From the NCBI RefSeq assembly GCF_002368195.1, contig NZ_AP018178.1:5546145-5610144 (forward strand): a DNA stretch of 64,000 nt, read 5' to 3'. Numbering within the stretch: position 1 is the stretch's first letter; every line of letters starts with the position of its first letter. Shown here piece after piece: positions 27,417-35,870 of the stretch. The notes beneath the pieces are model-generated. The model searched no databases, was not told the DNA's origin, and worked only from the letters and a program-made list of their open reading frames with translations. The position numbers and the translations under genes were made by a program. The DNA comes from Calothrix sp. NIES-2100. GTDB lineage: Bacteria; Cyanobacteriota; Cyanobacteriia; Cyanobacteriales; Nostocaceae.

Positions 27417-28562
27417 CTAGGGATTTTGAGAGTTATTATTACCAAGATATTTATTTTTTAATTCTTCTAGTTCATCGTCTATGATACTTTTAGTAGTAGG
27501 CTGAGGATTGGTATTTGGGGGTGTGACAGGATTATTTTTCGGTTTTTTAGCACCCGAGAATAGGGTTTTCATTTCCTCTAATTCTCGATCAATTTGACTG
27601 TTAGATTTAGGAGTAACAGCAGGTTGAGATGGGGAGGGGGAGATGGTAACAGGCTTTGCTGATGTTATTTGGGTGGCGGCTAATGTTAATTTTTCCAGGT
27701 CTTTGATAACTTCATCTGCTGTTTGATACCGCCGGACGGGGATACTTTCTAACATTTTTTTCAGAATCTGATTCAACTCATTACTCACTGGAGTTTTTAA
27801 GTACTGCTGCCAAATCCAAGTATCATTATTAGTATCATAGGAATCAAAGGGCGATCGCTCTGTTAATAGCCGAATACAAGTAGCACCCAAACTGTAGATA
27901 TCACTGGCAAAAATCGCCCGTCCTCTAATTTGTTCTGGGGCGACATATTCTGGAGTCCCGATACTTGTACCTGTGCGGTTGAGGGAGGTACTGGTGGCAG
28001 ATTTAGAAGCGCCAAAATCTACTAAGACTAATTTGCGATCGCTCGCACGTAAAATAATATTTTCCGGCTTAATATCGCGGTGAATTACTTGTCTGGCATG
28101 GCAAAATTGCAGTACTGGCAATAAATCATTGAGTAACTGCCGAATCTGCACTTCATTAAAAGCGCCTTGCTCTACTAATTCCTGTGCTAAGTTTTTACCA
28201 TCAATAAATTCTTGGACAAGATACTGTCTATCTTCTTGGGTAAAATACGCCAGCAAGTCCGGAATTTGGGGATGTTGTCCCAATTCATCTAACTGTACAG
28301 CTTCTTGGGTAAATAACTCCGCAGCTTTTTGCACAGTATTAGTGCCTTGGGCTTGGGGGTAAAATTGCTTAATCACACAGCGTGGTTTTGAGGGTTTATC
28401 TTCATCCACCGCCAAGAAAGTACGCCCAAAACCACCTTGTCCTATGGGTTTGACAGCGCGGTAACGTTCTTTGAGGAGTAACTTAGAACCACAAGTTAGG
28501 CAAAACTTGGTATCATCAGAATTTTCCGGTTTTGGACAACGGGGATTAAGACAGTAGCTCAT
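27417..28562 (-). CDS. Ser/Thr protein kinase with N-terminal zinc ribbon (SpkB-like)
   Basis: The 381-aa protein starts with a cysteine motif ('CLNPRCPKPEN' and 'FCLTCGSKLL', residues 4-28) forming a probable zinc ribbon. A Hanks-type kinase domain follows: glycine loop 'IGQGGFGRTFLAVD', Lys in 'CVIKQFYP', catalytic loop 'VIHRDIKPENI', 'VDFGASK', 'GTPEYVAPEQ'. The last 90 residues are Pro/Ser/Thr-rich with two similar short motifs ('IDRELEEMKTLFSG' and 'IDDELEELKNKYLG'). This layout matches cyanobacterial SpkB-type kinases. There is no membrane segment. Targets are unknown. Confidence 0.88.
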   Translation of the reverse strand: MSYCLNPRCPKPENSDDTKFCLTCGSKLLLKERYRAVKPIGQGGFGRTFLAVDEDKPSKPRCVIKQFYPQAQGTNTVQKAAELFTQEAVQLDELGQHPQIPDLLAYFTQEDRQYLVQEFIDGKNLAQELVEQGAFNEVQIRQLLNDLLPVLQFCHARQVIHRDIKPENIILRASDRKLVLVDFGASKSATSTSLNRTGTSIGTPEYVAPEQIRGRAIFASDIYSLGATCIRLLTERSPFDSYDTNNDTWIWQQYLKTPVSNELNQILKKMLESIPVRRYQTADEVIKDLEKLTLAATQITSAKPVTISPSPSQPAVTPKSNSQIDRELEEMKTLFSGAKKPKNNPVTPPNTNPQPTTKSIIDDELEELKNKYLGNNNSQNP

Positions 28563-28659
28563 GGTGGCGTTAAAAATCGCTCTGGTTTGTTTTTATTGTG
28601 CCCTGCGATCGCCATTCTTGATTGTAACAACCTGAGTAACTAAATTGAAAACCCAAAAA

Positions 28660-29361
28660 TTAACGTTTACCCAGAGTATCTTTAAAGGCTGATCTGGCAG
28701 CGACTCTATCAAGATATGCGACAATTGCCGGATATTTACTAAAATCTAGTGATAAAAGTGATTTAGCGTAATAAAGGTATGAAGCAACTGCAATATCTGC
28801 CACACTCAATTTGTTACTGACAATAAAAGGTTGTTGTTGCAAAATTTGATTGAGCGGTGTGAGTAAAATTGGCATTTCTTTTTCCCGCTTATCTGCTAAA
28901 AATAGACCAGGTGCAAGGGTAGCATTAGCAAAAATCACCCACTGTGTAATTTTGGCACGCTCTTCTAGAGAATTAGGCAATTGATGATATTTGTCGGCTA
29001 AATATAGCAAAATTGCCCCAGATTCCCATAATTTAAGGTCGCCATCGACTATAGCAGGTACTTTACCAAGAGGATTAATCGCTAAAAACTCAGGCTGGTG
29101 TTGTTCATTCGCACTGATATTGAGCGAAATATATTCATAAGGAATATTTAATTCTGCTAGATACCACTGCACCATCGGTGTGCGTGTCTTAGGGCTACCA
29201 TAGAGTTTTAATTTAGCTTGATTTGGTGTATTAGGACTGGAAGCGGCAGGTTGAGAATTACTTTGTTGTGGCGGTGAAGCTAGTAGTGGTAGTATTGGCT
29301 GAGAAATCAAGGCGATTGCACTAGCTGCTAAAAATGTTTTGCAAAGCGAAGTTTGAAACAT
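28660..29361 (-). CDS. Glutathione S-transferase with export signal
   Basis: The 233-aa protein has a clear signal peptide (residues 1-28, 'FLAASAIALISQPILPLLAS') and a Ser/Pro-rich spacer to about residue 50. A complete GST fold follows: thioredoxin-like N-domain with 'KLYGSPKTRTPMVQWYL', cis-Pro glutathione motif 'LGKVPAIVDGDLKLWESGAI', and helical C-domain with 'LSVADIAVASYLYY'. Most bacterial GSTs are cytosolic, so export is unusual. It is divergent from phytochelatin synthase and gamma-glutamyltransferase genes that also encode exported proteins acting on glutathione. No catalytic residue can be assigned with certainty. Confidence 0.87.
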   Translation of the reverse strand: MFQTSLCKTFLAASAIALISQPILPLLASPPQQSNSQPAASSPNTPNQAKLKLYGSPKTRTPMVQWYLAELNIPYEYISLNISANEQHQPEFLAINPLGKVPAIVDGDLKLWESGAILLYLADKYHQLPNSLEERAKITQWVIFANATLAPGLFLADKREKEMPILLTPLNQILQQQPFIVSNKLSVADIAVASYLYYAKSLLSLDFSKYPAIVAYLDRVAARSAFKDTLGKR

Positions 29362-29747
29362 TCTGTGAATTATAATTAATTTAATATCTGGAGAGTATCA
29401 TACAGTTTCGGGAACTCCAAAAAATAAATTATTCGGTTAAAGTTGTTGATTGTTGTAGGGGCGTACAACAATAGCAATTGAATATTTTTTCACGGGTAAG
29501 TCCCTTACAGTTTTTAATTGTCAAATCATTTATATCTATTAATAAAAAATAATATTTCCCTAATACCAATTCTTTATGAAGATGCGTATAATTAGCCTGC
29601 GTAGGCAGGCTTTGTTTGTTTAGCCCCACCCTTTGAGGGTGAGGGCGTTAATATGCAGCCTCACATACAATTGGTATAATTACATGATAATCTAATACTT
29701 GTTTTTACTAAATCACCCGTTTATATAAGCTTGTTGGTGTTTAAAAT
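29362..29747. promoter_or_regulatory. Divergent promoter region between gst and pcs-like genes
   Basis: 386 bp between two divergent glutathione-related genes. It must hold both promoters, but much of it is repeat: a TGTAGGGGCG fragment at 29454 and a TACCAATT-ended inverted repeat at 29560-29684. I cannot point to a defined operator. Confidence 0.45.
29560..29684. repeat. Inverted-repeat element with TACCAATT ends
   Basis: Left end TAATACCAATT, right end AATTGGTATAATTA, about 125 bp apart. The interior contains the AGCCTGCGTAGGCAGGCT palindrome and a CACCCTTTGAGGGTG hairpin. The AGCCTGC..GGCAGGCT motif recurs at 61262-61345. Confidence 0.6.
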
Positions 29748-30467
29748 ATGATAATAAAATCATTTATCAGATTTCTATTGTTAGGTATTTGTGTGAGTGG
29801 CGGTACTGTATTAGCTCAGACACTGACTCTGTCACCTAATTTAATTAATTTCAACTCAGAAGAAGGGGAAAAATTATTAATTGAAAGTCAATCAAGAGAA
29901 GATTTTTTCCCCTTGAGTAGTCAGTTTGTCACCCAAAATAATCAAGCATATTGTGGAGTTGCTAGTATGGTGATGGTGCTGAACAGCTTGGGAATTCCAG
30001 CGCCAGAAGCACCACAGTATAAACCATATCGAGTGTTTACCCAAGAAAACTTTTTTAGTAATGAAAAAACTAAAGAAGTGATTACATCTGAGGATGTTTC
30101 TCGTAAAGGGATGACCTTAGATCAATTAGGAGGATTATTAGGAAGTTACGGTGTAAAAGTTGGGGTTAACCATGCGGCTGATATGAGTTTAGACAACTTT
30201 CGGAAATTAGCAGCAGAGAATTTACAAGAACCTGGTAATTTCGTGATAGTTAATTATTTACGCAAGGCAATTGGTCAAGAAACAGGGGGACATATTTCGC
30301 CATTAGCTGCATATAATAAACAAACAGATAGATTTTTAATTTTAGATGTTTCTCGCTACAAATATCCGCCTGTTTGGGTGAAAACAGAAGAGTTATGGAA
30401 GGCAATGGCAACACCTGATCCAGCTTCAGGAAAAACACGGGGGTTTGTCTTGGTGAGTAGTAAATAA
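29748..30467 (+). CDS. Exported phytochelatin synthase-like cysteine protease
   Basis: The 239-aa protein has a signal peptide (1-23, 'FLLLGICVSGGTVLAQ') and the papain-like phytochelatin synthase domain. The triad is present: Cys69 in 'QAYCGVASMV', His182 in 'GGHISPLAAY', Asp200 in 'ILDVSRYKYPP', one residue off the numbering I recall for the characterised Nostoc enzyme. It is the short, bacterial form without the plant C-terminal domain. These enzymes mainly hydrolyse glutathione to gamma-Glu-Cys and Gly, with slow phytochelatin formation. It sits 21 bp upstream of ggt, probably in one operon. Confidence 0.92.
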   Translation: MIIKSFIRFLLLGICVSGGTVLAQTLTLSPNLINFNSEEGEKLLIESQSREDFFPLSSQFVTQNNQAYCGVASMVMVLNSLGIPAPEAPQYKPYRVFTQENFFSNEKTKEVITSEDVSRKGMTLDQLGGLLGSYGVKVGVNHAADMSLDNFRKLAAENLQEPGNFVIVNYLRKAIGQETGGHISPLAAYNKQTDRFLILDVSRYKYPPVWVKTEELWKAMATPDPASGKTRGFVLVSSK

Positions 30468-30488
30468 AATCAAGAAATATACGTAGCT

Positions 30489-32270
30489 ATGCTTAGTTCA
30501 AAATCCAGGAATGAAGTCCTGACTACGAATAAACGGATGGCGATCGCTGTCTTCTCTCTTAGCGTTCTTCTGCATAGTCAAGTTGTATTAGCTGCCTTTA
30601 CTATACCCCTACGCAGCAAAAAAGGGATGGTGGTATCAGCCCATCCCTTAGCCAGTGAGGCGGGTATTTCTATGTTACGCAAGGGTGGCAATGCAGTTGA
30701 TGCAGCAGTCGCCACAACCTTGGCAATTTCTGTGGTAGAACCTTTTTCTGCGGGAATTGGCGGCGGTGGATTTTTGTTGATGTATTCACAGAAAACTGGC
30801 GAGATGAAAGCGCTGGATTTCCGGGAACGCGCACCGCTAAAAGCTACCAGAAATATGTACTTAGATGCACAAGGTAAGGTGCGTCCGAATGCAAGTGTGA
30901 ATGGTTATTTGGCTGTAGCGACACCAGGAACGATCGCGGGGATGTATGAAGTGCATCGTCGTTATGGTAAACTGCCGTGGCGAGAAGTGGTAAAACCTGC
31001 GATCGCACTCGCTCAAGATGGCTTTACTCTCAGTAATTTAGTAACCTACCGTTCTTTGCCAGCTTATGAGAATCGAAAACAGATAATTCTGGGCAATCCG
31101 GCGGCGCGGGAAATTTTCACTCGCAACGGTGAATATTACCAACCAGGAGAAAAATTAGTCCAGCGAGACTTAGCTAAGACTTTAGAAGCAATTGCCCAAA
31201 ATCCCCAAAGTTTTTATACTGGCAATATTGCCCAAGCGATCGCCGCAGATATGGCAAAGAACGGTGGTTTAATTACTCTGGCAGACTTAAAAGCTTACAA
31301 ACCAATCTGGCGTACTCCTGTTTGTGGCAATTTTCGTCAAGCTAAAATCTGCTCTATGCCACCACCTTCATCGGGAGGGGTTCACCTATTGCAGATTTTA
31401 AACATCATTGGGGACACCGATTTAAAATCTTGGGGATGGCATCACCCTGATAGTTTACATTTAATGACAGAGGCGATGAAGATTGCTTACAGCGATCGCT
31501 CACAATATTTAGGCGATCCCGATTTTGTTAAAGTTCCTGTACAACAACTCATAAGCACAGCCTACGCTAAAGTGCGCCGCCAACAAATCAACATGGAAAT
31601 AGCTAAACCCTCAACCCAGGTGAAGCCAGGACTAGAAACAATTAAAAATTTTACCCTTCGACTACGCTCAGGGTCAAAATTTTCCGAGTCGTCCGAAACC
31701 AGCCATTTGACAGTTGTGGATGCACAGCACAATGCGGTAAGTCTAACTTTTACAGTTAACCTTGGCTTTGGTGCTGGTGTGGTGACACCAGGAACAGGAA
31801 TTGTGCTGAACAACGAGATGGATGATTTTGCTTCTGCACCAGGAGTACCTAATGCTTTTGGTTTAGTTGGTAGTCAAGCCAATGCTATCGCACCTCGCAA
31901 AACGCCTCTATCCAGCATGACACCGACAATAGTCACCGAAAACGGTCACTTACGCATGGTAGTGGGTGCGCCTGGTGGGAGTACGATTATCACCCAAGTT
32001 TTGCAAGTAATTCTCAACGTTTTAGTATATGGTATGGATGCTGGTGCAGCGGTTTCTGCTCCACGCATACATCACCAGTGGCTTCCCGATGAGTTACGAA
32101 TAGAACCTTGGGGTTTAGATGCTCTCACTTTACAGGAGTTGCGTCGTCGGGGACACAACATCAAGGAGACGACTCCTTGGGGTAATGCTAATGCGATCGT
32201 TGTGAACGCAGATAACACTTTCGAGGGAGCAGCCGATCCTCGGGGCGAAGGTTCCCCAATAGGTTTTTGA
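30489..32270 (+). CDS. ggt: Gamma-glutamyltransferase (exported)
   Basis: The 593-aa Ntn hydrolase precursor cleaves gamma-glutamyl bonds of glutathione. A signal segment 'MAIAVFSLSVLLHSQVVLA' is followed by 'KKGMVVSAHPLASEAG', 'GGNAVDAAVAT' and 'GIGGGGFLL'. The self-cleavage site is at Thr404 in 'SETSHLTVVDAQHNAVS', which also serves as nucleophile; 'PLSSMTPTIV' and 'GAPGGSTIITQV' complete the active site. The longest frame starts at 30489; an ATG at 30537 puts the signal peptide at the very N-terminus, and the residues before it are repeat-like. A repeat-derived insert (LRLRSGSKF) lies just before Thr404. It is in a probable operon with the phytochelatin synthase-like gene, and a hairpin terminator follows. 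Confidence 0.92.
   Translation: MLSSKSRNEVLTTNKRMAIAVFSLSVLLHSQVVLAAFTIPLRSKKGMVVSAHPLASEAGISMLRKGGNAVDAAVATTLAISVVEPFSAGIGGGGFLLMYSQKTGEMKALDFRERAPLKATRNMYLDAQGKVRPNASVNGYLAVATPGTIAGMYEVHRRYGKLPWREVVKPAIALAQDGFTLSNLVTYRSLPAYENRKQIILGNPAAREIFTRNGEYYQPGEKLVQRDLAKTLEAIAQNPQSFYTGNIAQAIAADMAKNGGLITLADLKAYKPIWRTPVCGNFRQAKICSMPPPSSGGVHLLQILNIIGDTDLKSWGWHHPDSLHLMTEAMKIAYSDRSQYLGDPDFVKVPVQQLISTAYAKVRRQQINMEIAKPSTQVKPGLETIKNFTLRLRSGSKFSESSETSHLTVVDAQHNAVSLTFTVNLGFGAGVVTPGTGIVLNNEMDDFASAPGVPNAFGLVGSQANAIAPRKTPLSSMTPTIVTENGHLRMVVGAPGGSTIITQVLQVILNVLVYGMDAGAAVSAPRIHHQWLPDELRIEPWGLDALTLQELRRRGHNIKETTPWGNANAIVVNADNTFEGAADPRGEGSPIGF
31654..31692 (+). repeat. In-frame repeat segment next to the ggt self-cleavage site
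   Basis: CCTTCGACTACGCTCAGGG-type repeat sequence followed by TTTCCGAGTCG encodes LRLRSGSKFSES, which has no counterpart in the usual GGT sequence. It ends within about five residues of the processing Thr404. Confidence 0.65.
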
Positions 32271-32286
32271 AACAGGAATAAATAAA

Positions 32287-32315
32287 GCCCACAGTATTCG
32301 CAAATGACTGTGGAC
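32287..32315. terminator. Bidirectional hairpin terminator
   Basis: Stem CCCACAGT / ACTGTGGA with an 11-nt loop. On the minus strand the hairpin begins right after the stop of the small gene and is followed by TTTATTTATT. It also lies 17 bp after the ggt stop on the plus strand. Confidence 0.75.
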
Positions 32316-32576
32316 TTACTGATTTTGGATTATTGAATTTGAAAATCTGCTGACAAACTCATTTGCACGAGCGCTAGGAACAAGAGTCCAGCCTGCTTTG
32401 AGCAATTTTTGATAAGTCGCCCAACCTTTCGAGCCACCTGGAATTTTATAATCGGGAACTGCATATTCCCTACAAGCTGTATAGGGACGCCACGGTTGAC
32501 CCGGTGCGCTTTGCAAATGCAAAATTTTCTCTCCATCATCACCTAAACCAGATAACCAGCACATTTGTCGCTGCAT
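32316..32576 (-). CDS. Small conserved-looking hypothetical protein
   Basis: The 86-aa protein beginning MQRQMCWLSGLGDDGEK has no family I recognise. Features include 'QPWRPYTACREYAVPDYKIP' and 'TYQKLLKAGWTLVPS', and two Cys. A textbook AAAGGAG site six bases upstream (complement of 32583-32589) fixes this ATG over one eleven codons earlier at 32609. The presence of a good ribosome site and an adjacent terminator argues that it is a real gene. No signal peptide or membrane segment is seen. Confidence 0.7.
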   Translation of the reverse strand: MQRQMCWLSGLGDDGEKILHLQSAPGQPWRPYTACREYAVPDYKIPGGSKGWATYQKLLKAGWTLVPSARANEFVSRFSNSIIQNQ

Positions 32577-32582
32577 GGAAAA

Positions 32583-32589
32583 CTCCTTT
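32583..32589 (-). promoter_or_regulatory. Ribosome binding site deciding the small gene's start
   Basis: AAAGGAG on the minus strand, spaced six bases from the ATG at 32576. It lies inside the longer open frame, which rules against the upstream ATG. Confidence 0.8.
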
Positions 32590-33386
32590 GCGTTAAGCAT
32601 ATATTGCATATTGGCAGATTTTTGTCAATAGCCACATCACCCTTGTGGGGTAATTTTTCTGGCTTAATTGAGATAACTTTCAAATCCAGTATTGCTTGAG
32701 AACAGATAATTACCCGCAAACAACTCACCTAACGGACTCCAGCCGTAGGATAAAAAACAGAGTCAACCAACCTACACACCTCTCCCTTAATTGAGAGTGA
32801 AGTTTTTTTTAATAGTACTTGCGGTTTTTGCCAGTGTATGTATCGATAAATACGATTTTGGGCTAGACGTGATTATAAATAATTTGTTTTTCTGGTTACA
32901 TTGGTTTGAAATACTTATAATAAAAGCGATCGCCTGTTTTTTTCTTCAAGAGAAGCGATCGCTATATTTACCCCAATCCCGCCCTATAGGCTTCTAGCAG
33001 TGTGAAGATGAATTGTAGAGGCACGGCACTGATAAGATATCTGTATAACCGAAAGTCTGTGGATGCGGTGCCCCTACTACTTTATCAAGAGTTGATGAGA
33101 ATCAAGTTTAGAGTGACGCGATCGCTTTTTGATGAGATATTTGCGGATTAAACAAGTGCGATCGCTCATTTTGTCCAAATTCATGAGTAAGTGCGATCGT
33201 GAATGTTGCCATTGACAACGTATAATTACCAACACCATAGAGCTATAGCAGTCCTAAATCAGTCGTGAGAAATTAGATCCCCGACTTCTCAAAGAAGTCG
33301 GGGATCTGGAAAGAGCTAATTTTCACAAAAAATATAGGATTGCTGTGTGTGAAGTAATAAGGATGAATTTTTGCATCCTTTTTGGC
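32590..33386. other. About 800-bp intergenic region with HIP1 sites and repeats
   Basis: No gene is supported; a 68-aa hydrophobic frame at 32791-32997 ends in GCGATCGC-containing repeat DNA and lacks a ribosome site. The region holds a cluster of GCGATCGC and GCGATCG sites (32928-33200), a GTAGAGGCACGGCACT fragment near 33016 with a GGTGCCCCTAC partner near 33068, and a 33-bp palindrome at 33275-33307. Confidence 0.55.
33275..33307. repeat. 33-bp palindrome, second copy
   Basis: Arms AGATCCCCGACTTCT with exact complement around CAA. It is the same element as 11492-11524, differing only at the centre. Confidence 0.85.
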
Positions 33387-33986
33387 TCAGAAGGATGGCG
33401 CATACAATTTATCACCGATAATCCCGCGAATTTCGGCTACTAATTGCTGATAGCTAGAATCAGACAAGACTGGTTGGGCATTTTGGACTTCAATGGGTTG
33501 CTCTAAATCAATCCAAGACTTGCAACCACCGTATTTAGGACTATAAGAAATTTCTTGGACTTGGGATAATTTATAAGTCCGCAGGAGGAGGATATATAGT
33601 GGTTGGCGGGCTTTCCATTTGAGGCGATCGCTAATAAAATGCTCGTTCCAAATGTGGAAAGGAAGCAAGCTATTAACTATTGACTCGTCACTCACTGGTA
33701 AAATATCGGTAATTTCTGCCCAGCTACCGATGCGCACTGTTTCAGGATGCCAACCTGATGTCACTGGACATACACAATTAGCATACTCAGGTTTTAGTAA
33801 AAAAGCTTGTTGATGCTCAAATGTTGGGTAGAGTAAAACTTGGTCATGAGCAACTTGAAACTGTCCATTTTTTTCATGGATACCGCCTTTGCGCAGCAAC
33901 ATAATAGTATTGCTATTTTCTAAAGCATCAATAGCAATTGCCCATTCTTTGAGTGCATGGAAATTTGTGCTTAAATTCATCGACAT
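33387..33986 (-). CDS. DUF1802 family protein
   Basis: The 199-aa protein resembles DUF1802: 'ALKEWAIAIDALENSNTIML', 'LRKGGIHEKNGQFQVAHDQVLLYPTFEHQ', then 'RLKWKARQPLYILLLRTYKL' and 'YSPKYGGCKSWIDLEQPI'. The family is common in cyanobacteria with unknown function. No signal peptide or membrane segment. It is divergent from the aldo/keto reductase gene with an 79-bp gap, which must contain both promoters. Confidence 0.8.
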   Translation of the reverse strand: MSMNLSTNFHALKEWAIAIDALENSNTIMLLRKGGIHEKNGQFQVAHDQVLLYPTFEHQQAFLLKPEYANCVCPVTSGWHPETVRIGSWAEITDILPVSDESIVNSLLPFHIWNEHFISDRLKWKARQPLYILLLRTYKLSQVQEISYSPKYGGCKSWIDLEQPIEVQNAQPVLSDSSYQQLVAEIRGIIGDKLYAPSF

Positions 33987-34065
33987 CTACTTTAACTCTG
34001 ATTTATTTTCACCCTAAAACCGCTACAGTAGGAAACTATCCAGGGAGATGAATTAGGAAATAATT

Positions 34066-35025
34066 ATGGAAAAACGAACACTCGGAAAATCAGATGTCCA
34101 AATTACACCTATTGTGATGGGAACTTGGCAAGCTGGTAAAAAAATGTGGGTAGGAATTGAGGATGCTGACTCAATTCAAACAATTCGCGCCGCATTTGAG
34201 GCGGGGATTACCACAATTGATACTGCTGAAGTCTATGGTAATGGACATTCTGAGCGGATTGTAGCTGAAGCTTTATCTGATGTGAGAGAGCAGGTAGAGT
34301 ATGCAACTAAAGTTTTTGCCAACCATCTCAAGTATCAACAAGTGATAGATGCTTGTGAGGGTTCATTAAAAAATCTGAAAACAGACTATATCGACCTTTA
34401 TCAAATTCATTGGCCATCTGGTGCTTTTAATAGTGAAATTGTCCCAATTGAGGAAACGATGAATGCTCTTAATTTACTGAAAGAGCAAGGTAAAATTCGT
34501 GCCATTGGTGTTTCTAATTTCGACCGCGATCAACTAGTAGAAGCAGCCAAGTATGGAAGAATTGATAGTTTACAACCACCTTACTCACTATTTTGGCGAA
34601 AGATAGAAAAAGATTTAACGCCTTATTGTGTTGAAAATCAGATTTCTATCTTAGCTTATTCATCTTTAGCACAGGGATTATTAACAGGTAAATTTGCTCG
34701 CGGAACTAAATTTGATCCAGCAGATAATCGCGCTCAAAATAAGCTGTTCCAAGGGGAAAATTTTGAACGCGCCCAACAAGCTTTAGACAAACTGCGTCCT
34801 ATAGCCGATAAACATGATGCTACCTTAGCTCAGTTAGCACTAGCTTGGTTAATAGCTCAACCGCAAAGTAATGCGATCGCCGGGGCGCGTTATCCCCAAC
34901 AAGCCAAAGACAACGCATTAGCCGCACAAGTCCAACTTACAGAGGCGGAAATTGCAGAAATTGATGCGATTGGCCGCATTGTCACCGATCACTTGGATGA
35001 CAATGCAGTCATGTGGGACTGGTAA
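34066..35025 (+). CDS. Aldo/keto reductase
   Basis: The 319-aa TIM-barrel oxidoreductase uses NADPH to reduce carbonyl compounds. Family landmarks: 'MEKRTLGKSDVQITPIVMGT', catalytic Asp/Tyr in 'TTIDTAEVYGNGHSE', Lys in 'EYATKVFA', His in 'DLYQIHWP', then 'IGVSNF', 'PYSLFWRKIEKDLTPYC' and the C-terminal cofactor segment 'AIAGARYPQQAKDN'. The exact substrate is unknown. Intact length. Confidence 0.93.
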   Translation: MEKRTLGKSDVQITPIVMGTWQAGKKMWVGIEDADSIQTIRAAFEAGITTIDTAEVYGNGHSERIVAEALSDVREQVEYATKVFANHLKYQQVIDACEGSLKNLKTDYIDLYQIHWPSGAFNSEIVPIEETMNALNLLKEQGKIRAIGVSNFDRDQLVEAAKYGRIDSLQPPYSLFWRKIEKDLTPYCVENQISILAYSSLAQGLLTGKFARGTKFDPADNRAQNKLFQGENFERAQQALDKLRPIADKHDATLAQLALAWLIAQPQSNAIAGARYPQQAKDNALAAQVQLTEAEIAEIDAIGRIVTDHLDDNAVMWDW

Positions 35026-35040
35026 GCGATCGGTATAGCT

Positions 35041-35068
35041 GTTGACTGTTGACTGTTGACTGTTGACT
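35041..35068. repeat. Heptamer STRR (GTTGACT x4)
   Basis: Four perfect GTTGACT heptamers 15 bp after the aldo/keto reductase stop, directly abutting the GTAGGGGC inverted repeat. Confidence 0.93.
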
Positions 35069-35070
35069 GT

Positions 35071-35131
35071 TGTAGGGGCGGGTTCACATATATCCTGGAT
35101 CAACAATGATCTAAATAAACCCGCCCCTACA
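35071..35131. repeat. GTAGGGGCGGGTT inverted-repeat element, best copy
   Basis: Perfect 15-bp arms TGTAGGGGCGGGTTC-type and AACCCGCCCCTACA, 61 bp end to end. It represents the uninterrupted form of the family that hosts the MITE copies. Confidence 0.8.
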
Positions 35132-35143
35132 GACTGTTGCCCC

Positions 35144-35166
35144 ATGCCCCATGCCCAATGCCCAAT
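35144..35166. repeat. Heptamer STRR (ATGCCCC/ATGCCCA)
   Basis: Three ATGCCCx heptamers, 13 bp beyond the inverted repeat. Confidence 0.85.
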
Positions 35167-35299
35167 ATCCGTAATTTCTAACGTATATTTTATTATCAAA
35201 TAGCACGGTAACCGAAAAACTTGATTGGAGGTAAAATAAACCACAATTATCACAATCTGCGCGATCAAACTTTTGCTTTTATTTCAGCAGTGAGGCAAA

Positions 35300-35815
35300 A
35301 TGGCTGTGTGTTTTTTCATTCTATTATGTGCTGGTTTCATCACTAGCTATTTTCTCTTAAAAAAAAGTAATAATGAAATCTCACATCTGGTAGCTGTATT
35401 TGCGGCTATCAGTCTGATTTTGGGTTTAATATTCGCTCCTTGGCAGGTATTACTTTTACTATTAATTGCTGTTCTGTTTAGTACAAGCTACGAATACTAC
35501 ACCAGCAACTTTGTCAGCGGGGAAACAGAATTTCCACAACAGCCAGTCCCCACATCCCCAGCAGATTGTCATCATTTGATATACCGTGGGGTTGCTTATC
35601 GTGCTAACTCTCATGCTAATTCAGATGAAGTAAATATAAAACCTGTAACCCATAAATTGAGTTTTAGGGGAAGCAGCTATTGTGTTTGTGTTGATCATAA
35701 AGTCCAATCAGATGAAGTAAACATACAAGCTGTAACCCATAAATTGAGTTTTAGGGGAAGCAGCTATTGTGTAAACAAAACTGCACAAAAACAAGTTCAA
35801 CAGCAAGGTAGTTAG
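35300..35815 (+). CDS. Membrane protein with DUF4278 motifs
   Basis: The 171-aa protein has two N-terminal hydrophobic segments (about 2-17 and 28-57), then a soluble region with three YRG-type motifs: 'LIYRGVAY', 'LSFRGSSYCV', 'LSFRGSSYCV'. DUF4278 is a short cyanobacterial motif of this kind; its function is unknown. The last two units come from an 87-bp direct duplication in DNA (35621-35683 and 35708-35770) with only a few differences. GTGAGG 8 bp before the ATG may be the ribosome site. Confidence 0.75.
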   Translation: MAVCFFILLCAGFITSYFLLKKSNNEISHLVAVFAAISLILGLIFAPWQVLLLLLIAVLFSTSYEYYTSNFVSGETEFPQQPVPTSPADCHHLIYRGVAYRANSHANSDEVNIKPVTHKLSFRGSSYCVCVDHKVQSDEVNIQAVTHKLSFRGSSYCVNKTAQKQVQQQGS

Positions 35816-35834
35816 AAATTTGCTGCAATGAGCC

Positions 35835-35862
35835 ACTTATATTTAATTACGCCGACTTACTT
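35835..35862. repeat. Solo end of a REP/MITE-type element
   Basis: A 28-bp sequence matching the right end of the 46164-46314 element at most positions (ATTTAATTAC..GAC.TACTT). No left end is found nearby, so it is a remnant. Confidence 0.5.
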
Positions 35863-35870
35863 GTGACGAA

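Noticed and set aside
32791..32997. 68-aa hydrophobic frame that could be a small membrane protein
   Set aside because: No ribosome site, and the C-terminal part is GCGATCGC-containing repeat DNA. The hydrophobic part is AT-rich intergenic sequence.
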